Source: Natrinema salifodinae
GTDB taxonomy: Archaea; Halobacteriota; Halobacteria; Halobacteriales; Natrialbaceae
NCBI RefSeq assembly: GCF_900110455.1
Contig: NZ_FOIS01000002.1
Span: 1 to 64,000, forward strand
Length of the DNA: 64,000 nucleotides
Reading direction: 5' to 3'
Shown: in pieces, positions 55,139-63,798 of the stretch
How the letters are laid out: each line of letters opens with the position of its first letter
Numbering within the stretch: the first letter of the stretch is position 1
Program-made: the position numbers and the translations under genes
The notes under the pieces: model-generated
Seen by the model: the letters and a program-made list of their open reading frames with translations, nothing else
Databases searched by the model: none
What the model was told of the DNA's origin: nothing

Positions 55139-55767
55139 TGAGTTATCGCGCTCGGCAGCGTTCCGACCCCGAACTGAGTTTCAGCGATCAGGAGCTGCGC
55201 GACCTCGCGGTCGCCTGGCTCACGCTCAGCATCGCCTTCGCGCTGCTGTTCGCGCCGATTCACCTGGGCGGCAGTCTCGGGTCGTTCGTCGTCATGGTCG
55301 GCCTGAGTCTGGTCACCGTCGGCGTCGCCTTCCTGCTGCACGAGATCGCCCACAAGGTCGTCGCCATCGAGCACGGCCAGGTGGCCGAGTTCCGGGCCGA
55401 CTACCAGATGCTGTTTCTGGCGATCATGGGCGCGCTCGTCGGCTTCCTCTTCGCCGCTCCCGGGGCCGTCTACCACCGCGGCCAGGTGACCCAGCGGGAG
55501 AACGGCCTGATCGCGCTGGCGGGGCCGGTGACGAACCTCCTGCTTGCCCTGCTCTTTCTCCCGCTGATGATCCTCCCCGAGCCGCTCGGGACGATCGGGC
55601 AGATGGGGGTCTGGATCAACCTCTTCCTGGCTGCGTTCAACATGATCCCCTTCGGGCCGCTCGACGGAAAATCGGTCCTGCGGTGGCACAAGGGGATCTT
55701 CGCGCTAATCTTCGTTCCGAGCGCGGCCCTGGCCGCGTTCGTGGTCTTCCGCGTCGGGATGTTCTGA
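55138..55767 (+). CDS. M50-family (site-2 protease-like) membrane metalloprotease
   Basis: 209 residues, five to six transmembrane helices. FLLHEIAHKVVAIEHGQ has the HExxH zinc site inside a helix, and NMIPFGPLDGKSVLRWHKG supplies the third ligand Asp (N-x-x-P-x-G-P-x-D-G type). Such proteases cut substrates within the membrane. Start ATG overlaps the TraB-like stop (TGATG), so the two are coupled and may act together. Confidence 0.9.
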   Translation: MSYRARQRSDPELSFSDQELRDLAVAWLTLSIAFALLFAPIHLGGSLGSFVVMVGLSLVTVGVAFLLHEIAHKVVAIEHGQVAEFRADYQMLFLAIMGALVGFLFAAPGAVYHRGQVTQRENGLIALAGPVTNLLLALLFLPLMILPEPLGTIGQMGVWINLFLAAFNMIPFGPLDGKSVLRWHKGIFALIFVPSAALAAFVVFRVGMF

Positions 55768-55836
55768 CGCTCCGGTTCTCGCTACCGGTCGCGCCGGACC
55801 GGTGACCTTTTGCTCGCCCCGAGAGGTCGTTCGGGT

Positions 55837-56829
55837 ATGACCACGGACGACGAGGGGACCGATACGGAGCGACTCACCTACGCCGAGACCGGCGTCGACA
55901 TCGACGCCAGCGAGGACGCGACCGCCGCCCTGCTCGCAGCCTTCGGCAGCGACCTGCGGACCGAGTACGCCGGCCTGGTCGACATCGGCGACCGATACCT
56001 CGCCCTGGCGACCGACGGCGTCGGCACCAAACTGCTGGTCGCGGAGTCGATCGAGGACTTCTCGACGATCGGTATCGACTGCATCGCGATGAACGTCAAC
56101 GACCTGGTCGCCGCGGGCGTCGAACCCGTCGCATTCGTCGACTACCTCGCGATCGACGAGCCCGACGAGACCCTGACTAACGAGATCGGCGAGGGCCTGG
56201 CCGTCGGCCTCGACGAGGCGGACCTGACGATGCTCGGCGGTGAGACGGCGGTCATGCCTGACGTCGTGAAAGGATTCGACCTGGCGGGCACCTGCGCGGG
56301 CCTGGCGGCGAAAGACGACCTGTTCGCGGGCGAGGCGCAGGTCGGCGACGCGCTCGTCGGCTTCCCCTCGAACGGGATCCACTCGAACGGACTGACGCTG
56401 GCCCGCGAGGCCGTCACGCGCGACCACGAGTACACCGACGAGTTCCCGCCGACTCCCGAGCGGACGATCGGCGAGGAACTACTGCGGCCGACCCGGATCT
56501 ACACGGACCTGCTCGAACCGATGCGCGAACACGGCGTCCGCGCCGCGGCCCACGTCACCGGCGGCGGCTGGACGAACCTGCTGCGGATGGGCGAGTTCGA
56601 GTACGTGATCGACGACCCGCTCCCGGCTCAGCCGGTCTTCGAGTTCGTCCAGGAGGAGGGGAACGTGACCGACGAGGAGATGCACCGGACGTTCAACATG
56701 GGCACCGGCTTCGTCGTCGCGCTGCCGGAAGACCAGGCCGACGACCTCGCCGCCGAAACGGACGGCCGGATCATCGGGCGCGTCGAGGACGGCAGTTCGG
56801 TCGAAATTCGCGGCCTCTCGCTGTCCTGA
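55837..56829 (+). CDS. purM: Phosphoribosylformylglycinamidine cyclo-ligase PurM
   Basis: 330 residues. LTYAETGVDIDASEDATAAL, LALATDGVGTKLLVAES, GIDCIAMNVNDLVAAGVEPV, GGETAVMPDVV and SNGIHSNGLTL are PurM signatures; ATP-dependent ring closure to aminoimidazole ribotide, the step after PurL. The ATG at 55837 (MTTDDEGTDTE) gives the family start. It follows the M50 gene by about 70 bases with a TATA-like CCTTTTG between, so it may have its own promoter. Confidence 0.95.
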   Translation: MTTDDEGTDTERLTYAETGVDIDASEDATAALLAAFGSDLRTEYAGLVDIGDRYLALATDGVGTKLLVAESIEDFSTIGIDCIAMNVNDLVAAGVEPVAFVDYLAIDEPDETLTNEIGEGLAVGLDEADLTMLGGETAVMPDVVKGFDLAGTCAGLAAKDDLFAGEAQVGDALVGFPSNGIHSNGLTLAREAVTRDHEYTDEFPPTPERTIGEELLRPTRIYTDLLEPMREHGVRAAAHVTGGGWTNLLRMGEFEYVIDDPLPAQPVFEFVQEEGNVTDEEMHRTFNMGTGFVVALPEDQADDLAAETDGRIIGRVEDGSSVEIRGLSLS

Positions 56830-56897
56830 GGGCGCGGACCGGGAGCTGCATCGGTCTAGATCGACAAAAGTTCGGCGAGCGGGGTAGCGCCGGTGAT

Positions 56898-57341
56898 TCA
56901 GGCTCGCGTCGCGGCCCGCTCGGGCGTGTCGGCCCTGTTGTTGGCGTACGCGTTGTAGGCCGAGAGCGCGGCGATGACCAGACCGGAGAGCGCGGTCCCG
57001 GTCGCGAGCGTGCTGCTTCCCATCTCGATGACGGCCGGGGAAACGAGCAACCACAGCCCGAGCAGGACGGTCAACGAGGCGACGCCGACGCTCGCCAGGC
57101 GGTCCCGCGACAGTCGGACGAAGTTGTACCCGGCGAGCAGGAAGACGCCTGTCCCGACGAGCGTATCGTTCCAAATGGCTGCCTCCGTGGCGTCGAAGAT
57201 GAACGGCGAGGCGACGACGTAGAGCCCGACCAGCGCGGCGAGGGCGCTCACCCACTGCATCACGTCGGTGTTGAGGGTATTGCGGGCGCGGTCGGCGGTG
57301 GCGGTGCGGTTCGGGTCCGTGTCCGTCGGTGTATTACTCAT
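56898..57341 (-). CDS. SPW-repeat membrane protein
   Basis: 147 residues, four transmembrane helices. Two repeats each contain the SPW-type motif: VGLYVVASPFIFD and LGLWLLVSPAVIEM. A hydrophilic N-terminus of 25 residues precedes them. Function unknown; common in haloarchaea. Confidence 0.87.
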   Translation of the reverse strand: MSNTPTDTDPNRTATADRARNTLNTDVMQWVSALAALVGLYVVASPFIFDATEAAIWNDTLVGTGVFLLAGYNFVRLSRDRLASVGVASLTVLLGLWLLVSPAVIEMGSSTLATGTALSGLVIAALSAYNAYANNRADTPERAATRA

Positions 57342-57515
57342 GGTGACTTCACGTGCGGTAACCGTCAGACGGAGAAAGCGGTAGTGCCTGCACTCGTCTG
57401 GCCGATCAGGCCCAGATTCGTCCTATCTCTGTCGTCACGTTCCCGTTTCCGATCGGCGCCGCGATTCGCTCCGCGTCGACGCGGCGCCCGATGGTCCGCG
57501 GTCCGTCCTCAGCGA

Positions 57516-58055
57516 TTACCGTTCCGACTCGCTCGCGTCGGTCAGTTCGGACTGCTCGGCCGCGCCGGTCGCCGCTCGGATCGCGTCGTACTCCTCGTCG
57601 CTGTAGGCGATGAACCGCACGTCCTCGAGGGAATCCGGCTCGTAGCCCTCGATCTCCTCGCCGATGATCCCGGCGCCGTCCGCGACGTCGAAGCCGGCGA
57701 CCCCGCAGCCGAGCGCGGGAAGCACGAGGGACTTACAGCCGAGTTCGTCTGCCTTTTCAAGTGCGTTGCGGGTTGCGTCGCGGATGCTCTCGGCGGTCGC
57801 CTGGCCGTCCCCGTAATGTGGCATCGCGGCGGCGTGGATGACGTACTCGGCGTTTAAGTCGTAAGCGTCGGTAACAGCGACTTCGCCGAGGTCGATCGGC
57901 CCCTTCTCCGCGGCCTCCTCGTTGATTTTGTCGCCGGCGCCGCGGCGGAGCGCACCCGCGACGCCTGACCCCATCTCGAGGCTCGTGCCGGCTGCGTTGA
58001 CGAGCGCATCGGCGGACTGTGCGGCGATGTCGCCCTGGACGACGACGTACTCCAT
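57516..58055 (-). CDS. Macrodomain protein (ADP-ribose-binding)
   Basis: 179 residues. VVQGDIAAQSADALVNAAGTSLEMGSGVAGALRRGAG is the adenine and ribose-binding part of a macrodomain (start MEY), with LPALGCGVAGFD as the phosphate loop. Binds or hydrolyses ADP-ribose derivatives, for example O-acetyl-ADP-ribose or ADP-ribosyl-protein. The ATG at 58053-58055 is the natural start; the frame is open further upstream. Confidence 0.92.
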   Translation of the reverse strand: MEYVVVQGDIAAQSADALVNAAGTSLEMGSGVAGALRRGAGDKINEEAAEKGPIDLGEVAVTDAYDLNAEYVIHAAAMPHYGDGQATAESIRDATRNALEKADELGCKSLVLPALGCGVAGFDVADGAGIIGEEIEGYEPDSLEDVRFIAYSDEEYDAIRAATGAAEQSELTDASESER

Positions 58056-58165
58056 ACGCGATGGTTCCGGATCGAAGCCAATGAAGGTGATCGTGGTAAT
58101 CTCGATTACCGGCGACCGGGACCGGGCTGGAATCGAATCGAGACGAGCGTCGGTCGGTCCGCTCG

Positions 58166-58489
58166 TCAGTCGGTTCGAATCCAATCGTCCCGCGCCGGCC
58201 TGGTCGCGATATCGGCGGTGGCGATCCCGTAGAACTTCTCGCGGCCAACCGGGGTCCGAAGCCGCAGGGCGCAGGTGTAGTCGGTCACCTCGAACGCGGT
58301 CACCGTGCGGGGTGACCGCTGGTGGGCAAACCGAAAGAGCCGGTCGGCCTCCGCTTCGGCGGTGATGCGGTTGCCGAGCGGCCAACTCAGCGACTCGAGG
58401 CGACCGCAGTCGACGTCGACCAGGTGAGCGATCAGGTCTCGACCCCGCAGACCCATTGCTCCCTGTGACCGGTCCTCGTGTGAACTCAT
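58166..58489 (-). CDS. Uncharacterised haloarchaeal protein
   Basis: 107 residues: MSSHEDRSQGAMGLRGRDLI at the start, then a compact domain with TVTAFEVTDYTCALRLRTPV and EKFYGIATADIATRPA. No cysteine cluster, signal or membrane helix; looks like a small alpha/beta domain. Not recognised. The ATG at 58487-58489 is preferred because upstream sequence loses protein character. Confidence 0.65.
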   Translation of the reverse strand: MSSHEDRSQGAMGLRGRDLIAHLVDVDCGRLESLSWPLGNRITAEAEADRLFRFAHQRSPRTVTAFEVTDYTCALRLRTPVGREKFYGIATADIATRPARDDWIRTD

Positions 58490-58691
58490 ATGACGGACGA
58501 TTCTTCCCATCCCGAAAAAAGATGCTATTTCCGCGTGACTGGTTTTTGCACGATATTCGGTATACCGTTGTACGTCAGAAGACGGCGTTTCGGGAGCTAT
58601 TACGGCAGAAAATCGTCGGTTCGGACCGGCGGCTCGATCGTCGTCACCGGCTACCAGTTCGGCTCCCCGGAATCTTAGGTCGACCAAAACC

Positions 58692-58714
58692 TTTTTAGAT
58701 TTAGGCAAGCCTAA
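58692..58714 (+). promoter_or_regulatory. TATA box and iron-box-like palindrome
   Basis: TATA-like TTTTTAGA (58692-58699) followed by TTAGGC-AA-GCCTAA (58701-58714), a perfect inverted repeat resembling DtxR/IdeR/SirR iron-repressor sites. It lies between TATA and the ATG at 58724, the place for repression of a leaderless gene. Confidence 0.65.
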
Positions 58715-58723
58715 CTCAGCGTG

Positions 58724-58891
58724 ATGGACGTACCCGCCCGCAGGGAGGATCCCGAACTCGACGAGGAACTCGAGGAGCCGGCGGCGGTCGTGACGAGCCA
58801 CGAGACCCGCCCCGGAAAGATCGTGCTCACCGAACGCGACAACAGCGACGGCTGGATCGCGACCGACCTGACCGTCGACCTCGTACCCTGA
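58724..58891 (+). CDS. Small acidic protein with iron-box promoter
   Basis: 55 residues: MDVPARREDPELDEELEEPA, then VVTSHETRPGKIVLTERDNS and DGWIATDLTVDLVP. No cysteine or His cluster and no membrane helix. Likely one of the small conserved haloarchaeal proteins of unknown function. The promoter contains a perfect TTAGGC/GCCTAA palindrome between TATA and start, so iron or manganese repression is likely. The dps gene lies downstream on the other strand. Confidence 0.75.
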   Translation: MDVPARREDPELDEELEEPAAVVTSHETRPGKIVLTERDNSDGWIATDLTVDLVP

Positions 58892-59061
58892 ACTCGTCGC
58901 CGCTCGGGACCGTCGCCCGACGCTGACGCCGCTAACCGACCGGTATCGATCGCAAACGACCCTCTCTTCCGCCCTACTCCGTCGACGCTGCGAAAAAACT
59001 CGTCTCGGCTATTCTACCGTCGCGACGCGCCGTCGATCATGCTTCGATCTGCTGACCGCAC

Positions 59062-59607
59062 TCAGTGGGTCGCTTCTTCGAGGACCAGGGTGTCGTCCTC
59101 GAGGTAGTGCTCGAAGTGGTGGCCGTCTTCCTCGAGCGTGACGAGGATCTCACGCAGGATCTCGCTGGTCGCGGGGTCGCCGAGGTTCTCGGCGAGTTCG
59201 ATGCTGTCGCGCATCGATTCGATGATGTCGCCGTACATTTCGAGGTCGTTCTCGAACATCGTGCGGACGTCGTAGACGTCCTCACCCTCGAACTCGACGG
59301 TGGCCCGGTCCTCCTGGTTCGACGGTCCCGAGACCGGGACGCCGCCGAGTGCTTGGGCGCGCTCGGCGATGACGTCGGCGCCTTCCTCGACGTGCTCGTA
59401 GGCCTCTTCGATGAATTCGTGGAGCGGGAGGAACTCCGCGCCCTCGACGACCCAGTGGTGCTTCTTCAGCTGGTGGTAGAGGACGTACGAGTTGGCCAGC
59501 TCCGTGTTCAGCGCGTCGACGATCTGCTCGGCCTTCTCCTGTTCGAGCCGAAGCTCGTTCTCCTCGACGGTATCGGCCGACTGCCGGACGGTCTTTTGAG
59601 TGCTCAT
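59062..59607 (-). CDS. dpsA: DpsA ferritin-like DNA-protection protein
   Basis: 181 residues. LYHQLKKHHWVVEGAEFLPL and HEFIEEAYEHVEEGADVIAE hold the Dps ferroxidase ligands (about His51, His63, Glu67). The C-terminus DGHHFEHYLEDDTLV matches the halobacterial DpsA type, which stores iron in a 12-subunit shell and protects against peroxide. A TATA-like TTTAAG lies about 30 nt before the ATG; an imperfect iron-box-like repeat lies further upstream (59664-59678). Confidence 0.94.
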   Translation of the reverse strand: MSTQKTVRQSADTVEENELRLEQEKAEQIVDALNTELANSYVLYHQLKKHHWVVEGAEFLPLHEFIEEAYEHVEEGADVIAERAQALGGVPVSGPSNQEDRATVEFEGEDVYDVRTMFENDLEMYGDIIESMRDSIELAENLGDPATSEILREILVTLEEDGHHFEHYLEDDTLVLEEATH

Positions 59608-59649
59608 CCTACTCCGAGGTACGCGCGCATTCCACTTAAAGCTTCTCCA

Positions 59650-59662
59650 TGAGTAAACATTT
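59650..59662. repeat. 13-bp direct repeat, copy 1
   Basis: TGAGTAAACATTT, 43-55 nt before the dpsA start. An identical copy lies at 59775-59787 upstream of the divergent aldehyde dehydrogenase. Confidence 0.7.
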
Positions 59663-59663
59663 C

Positions 59664-59678
59664 TTTGGCATACCTAAA
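59664..59678. promoter_or_regulatory. Imperfect iron-box-like inverted repeat upstream of dpsA
   Basis: TTTGGCATACCTAAA; its complement TTTAGGTATGCCAAA shows arms TTTAGG/CCaAAA with one mismatch. Situated 57-71 nt before the dpsA ATG, upstream of its TATA-like element, which would fit activation rather than steric repression. Confidence 0.45.
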
Positions 59679-59774
59679 AATTCGTTTTTGGATTATGGGT
59701 CTAGATTTCCGTCGTGAGCTCGAAGAACGTGTTTCCGAACGACACCGTCAAAACATCCGCTGTTTTTTCGAGCC

Positions 59775-59787
59775 TGAGTAAACATTT
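59775..59787. repeat. 13-bp direct repeat, copy 2
   Basis: TGAGTAAACATTT again, overlapping the likely TATA (AACATTTT) of the aldehyde dehydrogenase gene, whose ATG is at 59814. Confidence 0.7.
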
Positions 59788-59813
59788 TCAGTACGGAACC
59801 CCAAAGGGCGAGT

Positions 59814-61283
59814 ATGGCAACGAGAATCGCCCAGCGGCGGGAGCAACTCTACGTCGACGGCGAGTGGATCGAGACCGAAAACGCGCTATCGGTCTCGGAT
59901 CTCGCCGAAGGCGGGACCTTCGCACAGGTCGCCGCGGCGGGTCCGGACGAGGCACGGACCGCGCTCGCGGCCGCCCACGAGATCAAACCGGAACTGCGAG
60001 AGACGACGGTCGTCGAACGCGCGGAGTGGTGTGAGACGATCGCCGACGGACTGCGCGAGCGCGAGGAGGAACTCGCCGAGATCATCGTCCGCGAAGCCGG
60101 CAAGCCAATCTCGTCGGCCCGCGGCGAGGTCGGCCAGGCGGCCGAGCGCTTCGACCGCGCGGCCGAGGAAGCGCGCAACATCGTCAGCAAGGGCGAGTAC
60201 CGCGAGGGGTCGACCGCGGGCCACGAGGGCTGGCAGGCCATCGTCAAGCACGAGCCGATCGGCGCCGTCCTCTGTATCACGCCGTACAACTACCCCCTGG
60301 CGACGACGGCCCTGCAGGTCGCGCCGGCGCTCGCGGCGGGTAACAGCGTCCTGCTCAAGCCCGCCAGCAAGACACCCATCTCGGCGGCGATCCTCGCCGA
60401 CGTCATCGCCGACGTCGACGGCATCCCGGACGGCGCGTTCAACTTCGTCCCCGGCGACGCCAGCGAGATCGGCGACCTCATGTCCGGCGACGACCGCATC
60501 AACGCGATCGCGATGACCGGCTCCTCGGGCGCCGGCAAACACGTCGCCCGCCAGAGCGGCATGGTCAACCTGCACATGGAACTGGGCGGCAACGCCCCGG
60601 CGATCGTCTTCGACGACGCCGACCTCACCGACGTCGCGGGCAACTGCGCCAAGGGCTCGTTCAAGTACGCCGGCCAGCGTTGCTCGGCCGTCTCCCGCGT
60701 GCTCGCCCACGAATCGGTCCACGACGATCTGGTCGACCAGATCGACGCCCAGATGGACGCCTGGCAGGCCGGCGACCTCTTCGACGAGGACACCGCCTTC
60801 GGGCCGCTCATCAGCGAGGACCAGGCGGAGTGGGTCGCGGAACTGGTCGACGATGCCGTCGAGAAGGGTGCGGAGGTCGTCCGCGGTGGCGAGCGTCGCG
60901 CCCCGGAGGGCGTCCCCGAGGAACTGTCGAACCAGTTCTTCGAGCCGACGCTGCTGGCGAACGTTCCCCACGACGCTCGCATCGTCGACGAGGAGCAGTT
61001 CGGCCCGATCGCCGCCGTGACGACCTTCGAGGACGAGGACGAGGCTCTCGAGATCGCCAACAGTTCGGACCTCGCGCTCGACGCCGCAGTCTTCACCAGC
61101 GACTACAAGCGCGCGATGCGGATGGCCAACCGCGTCGACGCCGGCGCGGTCCGGATCAACGGCGCGCCGAGCCACGGCCTCGGCGACGTTCCCTTCGGCG
61201 GCAACAAGGACTCGGGAATCGGTCGCGAGGGGCTCGACGCCTCCATCCACGAGATGATGCGCGAGAAGAGCATCATCCTGTAA
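59814..61283 (+). CDS. NAD(P)-dependent aldehyde dehydrogenase (GapN/lactaldehyde-dehydrogenase-like)
   Basis: 489 residues. Catalytic residues are in place: Asn159 in ITPYNYPLA, Glu256 in NLHMELGGNAPAIV and nucleophile Cys290 in KYAGQRCSAVSR; the Rossmann motif is MTGSSGAGKHVA. The family in haloarchaea includes non-phosphorylating glyceraldehyde-3-phosphate dehydrogenases and lactaldehyde dehydrogenases, so the exact substrate is open. Divergent from dpsA; the promoter carries a 13-bp repeat shared with the dpsA upstream region. Confidence 0.9.
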   Translation: MATRIAQRREQLYVDGEWIETENALSVSDLAEGGTFAQVAAAGPDEARTALAAAHEIKPELRETTVVERAEWCETIADGLREREEELAEIIVREAGKPISSARGEVGQAAERFDRAAEEARNIVSKGEYREGSTAGHEGWQAIVKHEPIGAVLCITPYNYPLATTALQVAPALAAGNSVLLKPASKTPISAAILADVIADVDGIPDGAFNFVPGDASEIGDLMSGDDRINAIAMTGSSGAGKHVARQSGMVNLHMELGGNAPAIVFDDADLTDVAGNCAKGSFKYAGQRCSAVSRVLAHESVHDDLVDQIDAQMDAWQAGDLFDEDTAFGPLISEDQAEWVAELVDDAVEKGAEVVRGGERRAPEGVPEELSNQFFEPTLLANVPHDARIVDEEQFGPIAAVTTFEDEDEALEIANSSDLALDAAVFTSDYKRAMRMANRVDAGAVRINGAPSHGLGDVPFGGNKDSGIGREGLDASIHEMMREKSIIL

Positions 61284-61402
61284 TCGGCCGCACCGATTTT
61301 CCGCCCGCGGCTACCCGATCCGCGACCTCCGCCCCCGCTTCCTCTCCCGTCCCCGCTTTCGCTTCGCGCCGAGCGCGCTCGACGCCCGACACCGCTAGTC
61401 CT

Positions 61403-62542
61403 CTAGTCGAACGAGAACGGCTTGGTGGCGACGACCGCTTCAGCCCCGTCTCGAACGGCGACCACGGTGATCGTTCCCGTAGCACCCGCGTCGTAGTCGA
61501 ACGTCGTTGTCTGTCCGACGGCCGTGAGTTCGTCGGTGTTCCCGTTTCCATCGCGGATTTCGATCCGGTCCGCTCGGTCGCGTGAGACGTACGCCACCGT
61601 CACGGTCCGTGACGTCGAATCGACGTCGATGCTCACGCCTGCTTGCGGTGCCGCCGGCTGCGTGCCGCGTTCGGCGAACAGGTCTTGGAACTCGTAGTCC
61701 TCGGTCGGGATGGATCGCTCCGCGACGACGACGGCGCCGTCCGTTTCGACCGTCGCGTCGTCGACGGTCTCGCTCAGTTTGCGTTCGAACTCGGCCGTTC
61801 GATCGCTGCCGACGGCGGCGGTCGCCGAAAACACCGTCGTGTCCGCCCCGACCGTCCACGAGTACGCGATTCCGGTCCCGGCCGCGTCTTCACCCGGGGC
61901 GTCGTGTTCGCCCCACAAGAACGTCGCTTCGTCGGTGGTTTCGGCCAGGTCCGCGAAGCGATCAGCCGCGTCGACGCGGCGATCGGTCCCCTCGACGCCC
62001 GCGGACAGAACGGCATCGAGCTCCGCGCCGTCGTCCCCGCTTACGACGAGCGCGTCCGACGAAACGGCGACCGAGGCCGCGTCCCGTTCGAAACGCTCGA
62101 ACTCGCCGACCGCGGGCTCCGAGTCGTCGATCGCTCCTGGGTCGAACGAACCGGACAGGACGACGTTCCCGGCCGTCCCCTTTGACCCGAATCTGAGGAC
62201 GGCGTCCACGTCCGACTCATCGGCGCTCAACTGCGCGGCGAGCTCGCCGCTCATCCCGTCCGGGAGCGTCGGAATCGTCGCGGCGACCTCGGGGTCGAGA
62301 TCGTCCTCGTATCGTCGAACTGCGGCCAGGTCGCGGTAGTGAACCAGCAGTTCCGCGCTTCCTGACGCAGGGACCCAGCGTTCGAGGGGCGTCAGATCGC
62401 CGCCGCCGTCGTTCTGTTCGGTCGTCCCGTCGGATTCGTTTCGTGTCTCGTCGTCTCCGGACCCGCCGTCGAGGCATCCCGCGCCGAGCGCGGTGAGACC
62501 AGGCCCGGCCGCGAGCAGTTTCCTTCTCGAAACGTCTTTCAT
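61403..62542 (-). CDS. Tat-exported lipoprotein of unknown function
   Basis: 379 residues. MKDVSRRKLLAAGPGLTALGAGCLDGG is a twin-arginine signal with lipobox Cys; an acidic Gly/Asn/Glu linker (to about 50) follows. The mature part contains two beta-rich regions and, near the end, ISIDVDSTSRTVTVAYVSRD-like and TFDYDAGATGTITVVAVRDG, which resemble an Ig/beta-sandwich domain common in haloarchaeal surface proteins. Exposed outside the cell. Not recognised further. Confidence 0.8.
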   Translation of the reverse strand: MKDVSRRKLLAAGPGLTALGAGCLDGGSGDDETRNESDGTTEQNDGGGDLTPLERWVPASGSAELLVHYRDLAAVRRYEDDLDPEVAATIPTLPDGMSGELAAQLSADESDVDAVLRFGSKGTAGNVVLSGSFDPGAIDDSEPAVGEFERFERDAASVAVSSDALVVSGDDGAELDAVLSAGVEGTDRRVDAADRFADLAETTDEATFLWGEHDAPGEDAAGTGIAYSWTVGADTTVFSATAAVGSDRTAEFERKLSETVDDATVETDGAVVVAERSIPTEDYEFQDLFAERGTQPAAPQAGVSIDVDSTSRTVTVAYVSRDRADRIEIRDGNGNTDELTAVGQTTTFDYDAGATGTITVVAVRDGAEAVVATKPFSFD

Positions 62543-62713
62543 GATGATACGATCGGGTCGTAACTGCTACCGTATATAGCTATCCGGATTCGACCGAGCG
62601 AGTTCCCGGCGCGGCTCCCGTCACCGAACGCGCGAGCGCACGGCCGTGTTCGCGCCCGGCCACACCAGCGGCTCGTCGAAGGAACTACCGTCGTCGGCGG
62701 TAGACCCACGGAC

Positions 62714-63730
62714 ATGACACGCGACGTGCTCGTCGCCGGCGAAACGCTGATCGATTTCATTCCCGAACAGGCGGGCCCGCTCGAAGACGTCGCCGGGTTC
62801 GAGCGCCGGCCTGGCGGCGCCCCGGCGAACGTCGCCGTCGCGCTCGCGCGCCTCAAGCGGCCGCCGCTGTTCTGGACCCGCATCGGAGCCGATCCGTTCG
62901 GCCGCTATCTGGAACGGACGCTGGCCGACCACGGCCTGCCCGACCGTTTGATCGAACGCGACGACGGCGCGAAGACGACGCTCGCGTTCGTCACCCACGA
63001 CGAGACCGGCGACCGGGAGTTCACCTTCCACCGCGAGGGGACTGCGGACACGCGCCTCGAGCCTGGCCGAGTCGACGACGAGACGCTCGCGGACTGCGAG
63101 TGGGTCCACGCCGGCGGCGTGGCACTGGCCAGCGGCTCCTCCCGCGCGGCGACTCTGGACCTGCTCGAGCGGGCTGCGGGCGCGGGCTGTACGATCTCGT
63201 TCGATCCGAACTGGCGGCCCGAGCTGTGGCCCGACGAGGGGGCGTTCGCGAGCGTGGCGGCCGACGCGCTCGCCCACGTCGACGTCTGTTTCGCGACGGT
63301 TGACGAACTCGAACGCCTGGGTTTCGCGGGTGAGACGCCGACGGCAGTCGCGCAAGCGGCGATCGACGACGGGCCGATTCACACCGTCTTCGTGACTCGG
63401 GGGAGCGACGGTGCGGTCGCCGTCGCGGGGGAGGACGCCCCGTGGACCGCGGGATCGGTCGAGCATTCGGGCTTCGCGGTCGACGCCGTCGATGCGACGG
63501 GCGCCGGCGATGCCTTCGTCGCGGGTGGGATCGCGGCCCTCCGAGACGGCGGTGACGGCGGGAACGTCGGAGCCGGCGGAGCCGACGGAGACCGCGGGAT
63601 GCTCGAGGACGCGGTCGCGTTCGCGAACGCCGTCGCCGCGACCGCGACGTCTGGTCGAGGCGCGATGTCGGCGCTGCCGACCCGAGACGCGGTCGCTGCG
63701 CTGCTGGCGGAGCAACGGCGGTACGCATAA
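62714..63730 (+). CDS. PfkB-family carbohydrate kinase
   Basis: 338 residues. PGGAPANVAVALARL (about 35-50) is the first PfkB signature and VDATGAGDAFVAGGIAAL the second, with the catalytic Asp in GAGD. Closest in appearance to fructokinase/2-keto-3-deoxygluconate kinase; specificity not decided. A Gly-rich insert lies near residues 290-305. Tandem with the YihY/BrkB-like gene start. Confidence 0.92.
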   Translation: MTRDVLVAGETLIDFIPEQAGPLEDVAGFERRPGGAPANVAVALARLKRPPLFWTRIGADPFGRYLERTLADHGLPDRLIERDDGAKTTLAFVTHDETGDREFTFHREGTADTRLEPGRVDDETLADCEWVHAGGVALASGSSRAATLDLLERAAGAGCTISFDPNWRPELWPDEGAFASVAADALAHVDVCFATVDELERLGFAGETPTAVAQAAIDDGPIHTVFVTRGSDGAVAVAGEDAPWTAGSVEHSGFAVDAVDATGAGDAFVAGGIAALRDGGDGGNVGAGGADGDRGMLEDAVAFANAVAATATSGRGAMSALPTRDAVAALLAEQRRYA

Positions 63731-63798
63731 CCGGCAGCCATCGACGGCGCGTGGTTGCAAGCCCGGTCGCTATCCGCCACTCTAACGGACGAACGGAC

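Noticed and set aside
58490-58678. 62-residue plus-strand ORF starting back to back with the gene at 58489
   Set aside because: Basic, aromatic-rich composition unlike neighbours and no domain; it lies in the AT-rich promoter region of the small iron-box gene.
59775-59795. GAGTA element as a possible TrmB site near the aldehyde dehydrogenase
   Set aside because: The second half-site (TACT at 7-8 bases spacing) is absent.
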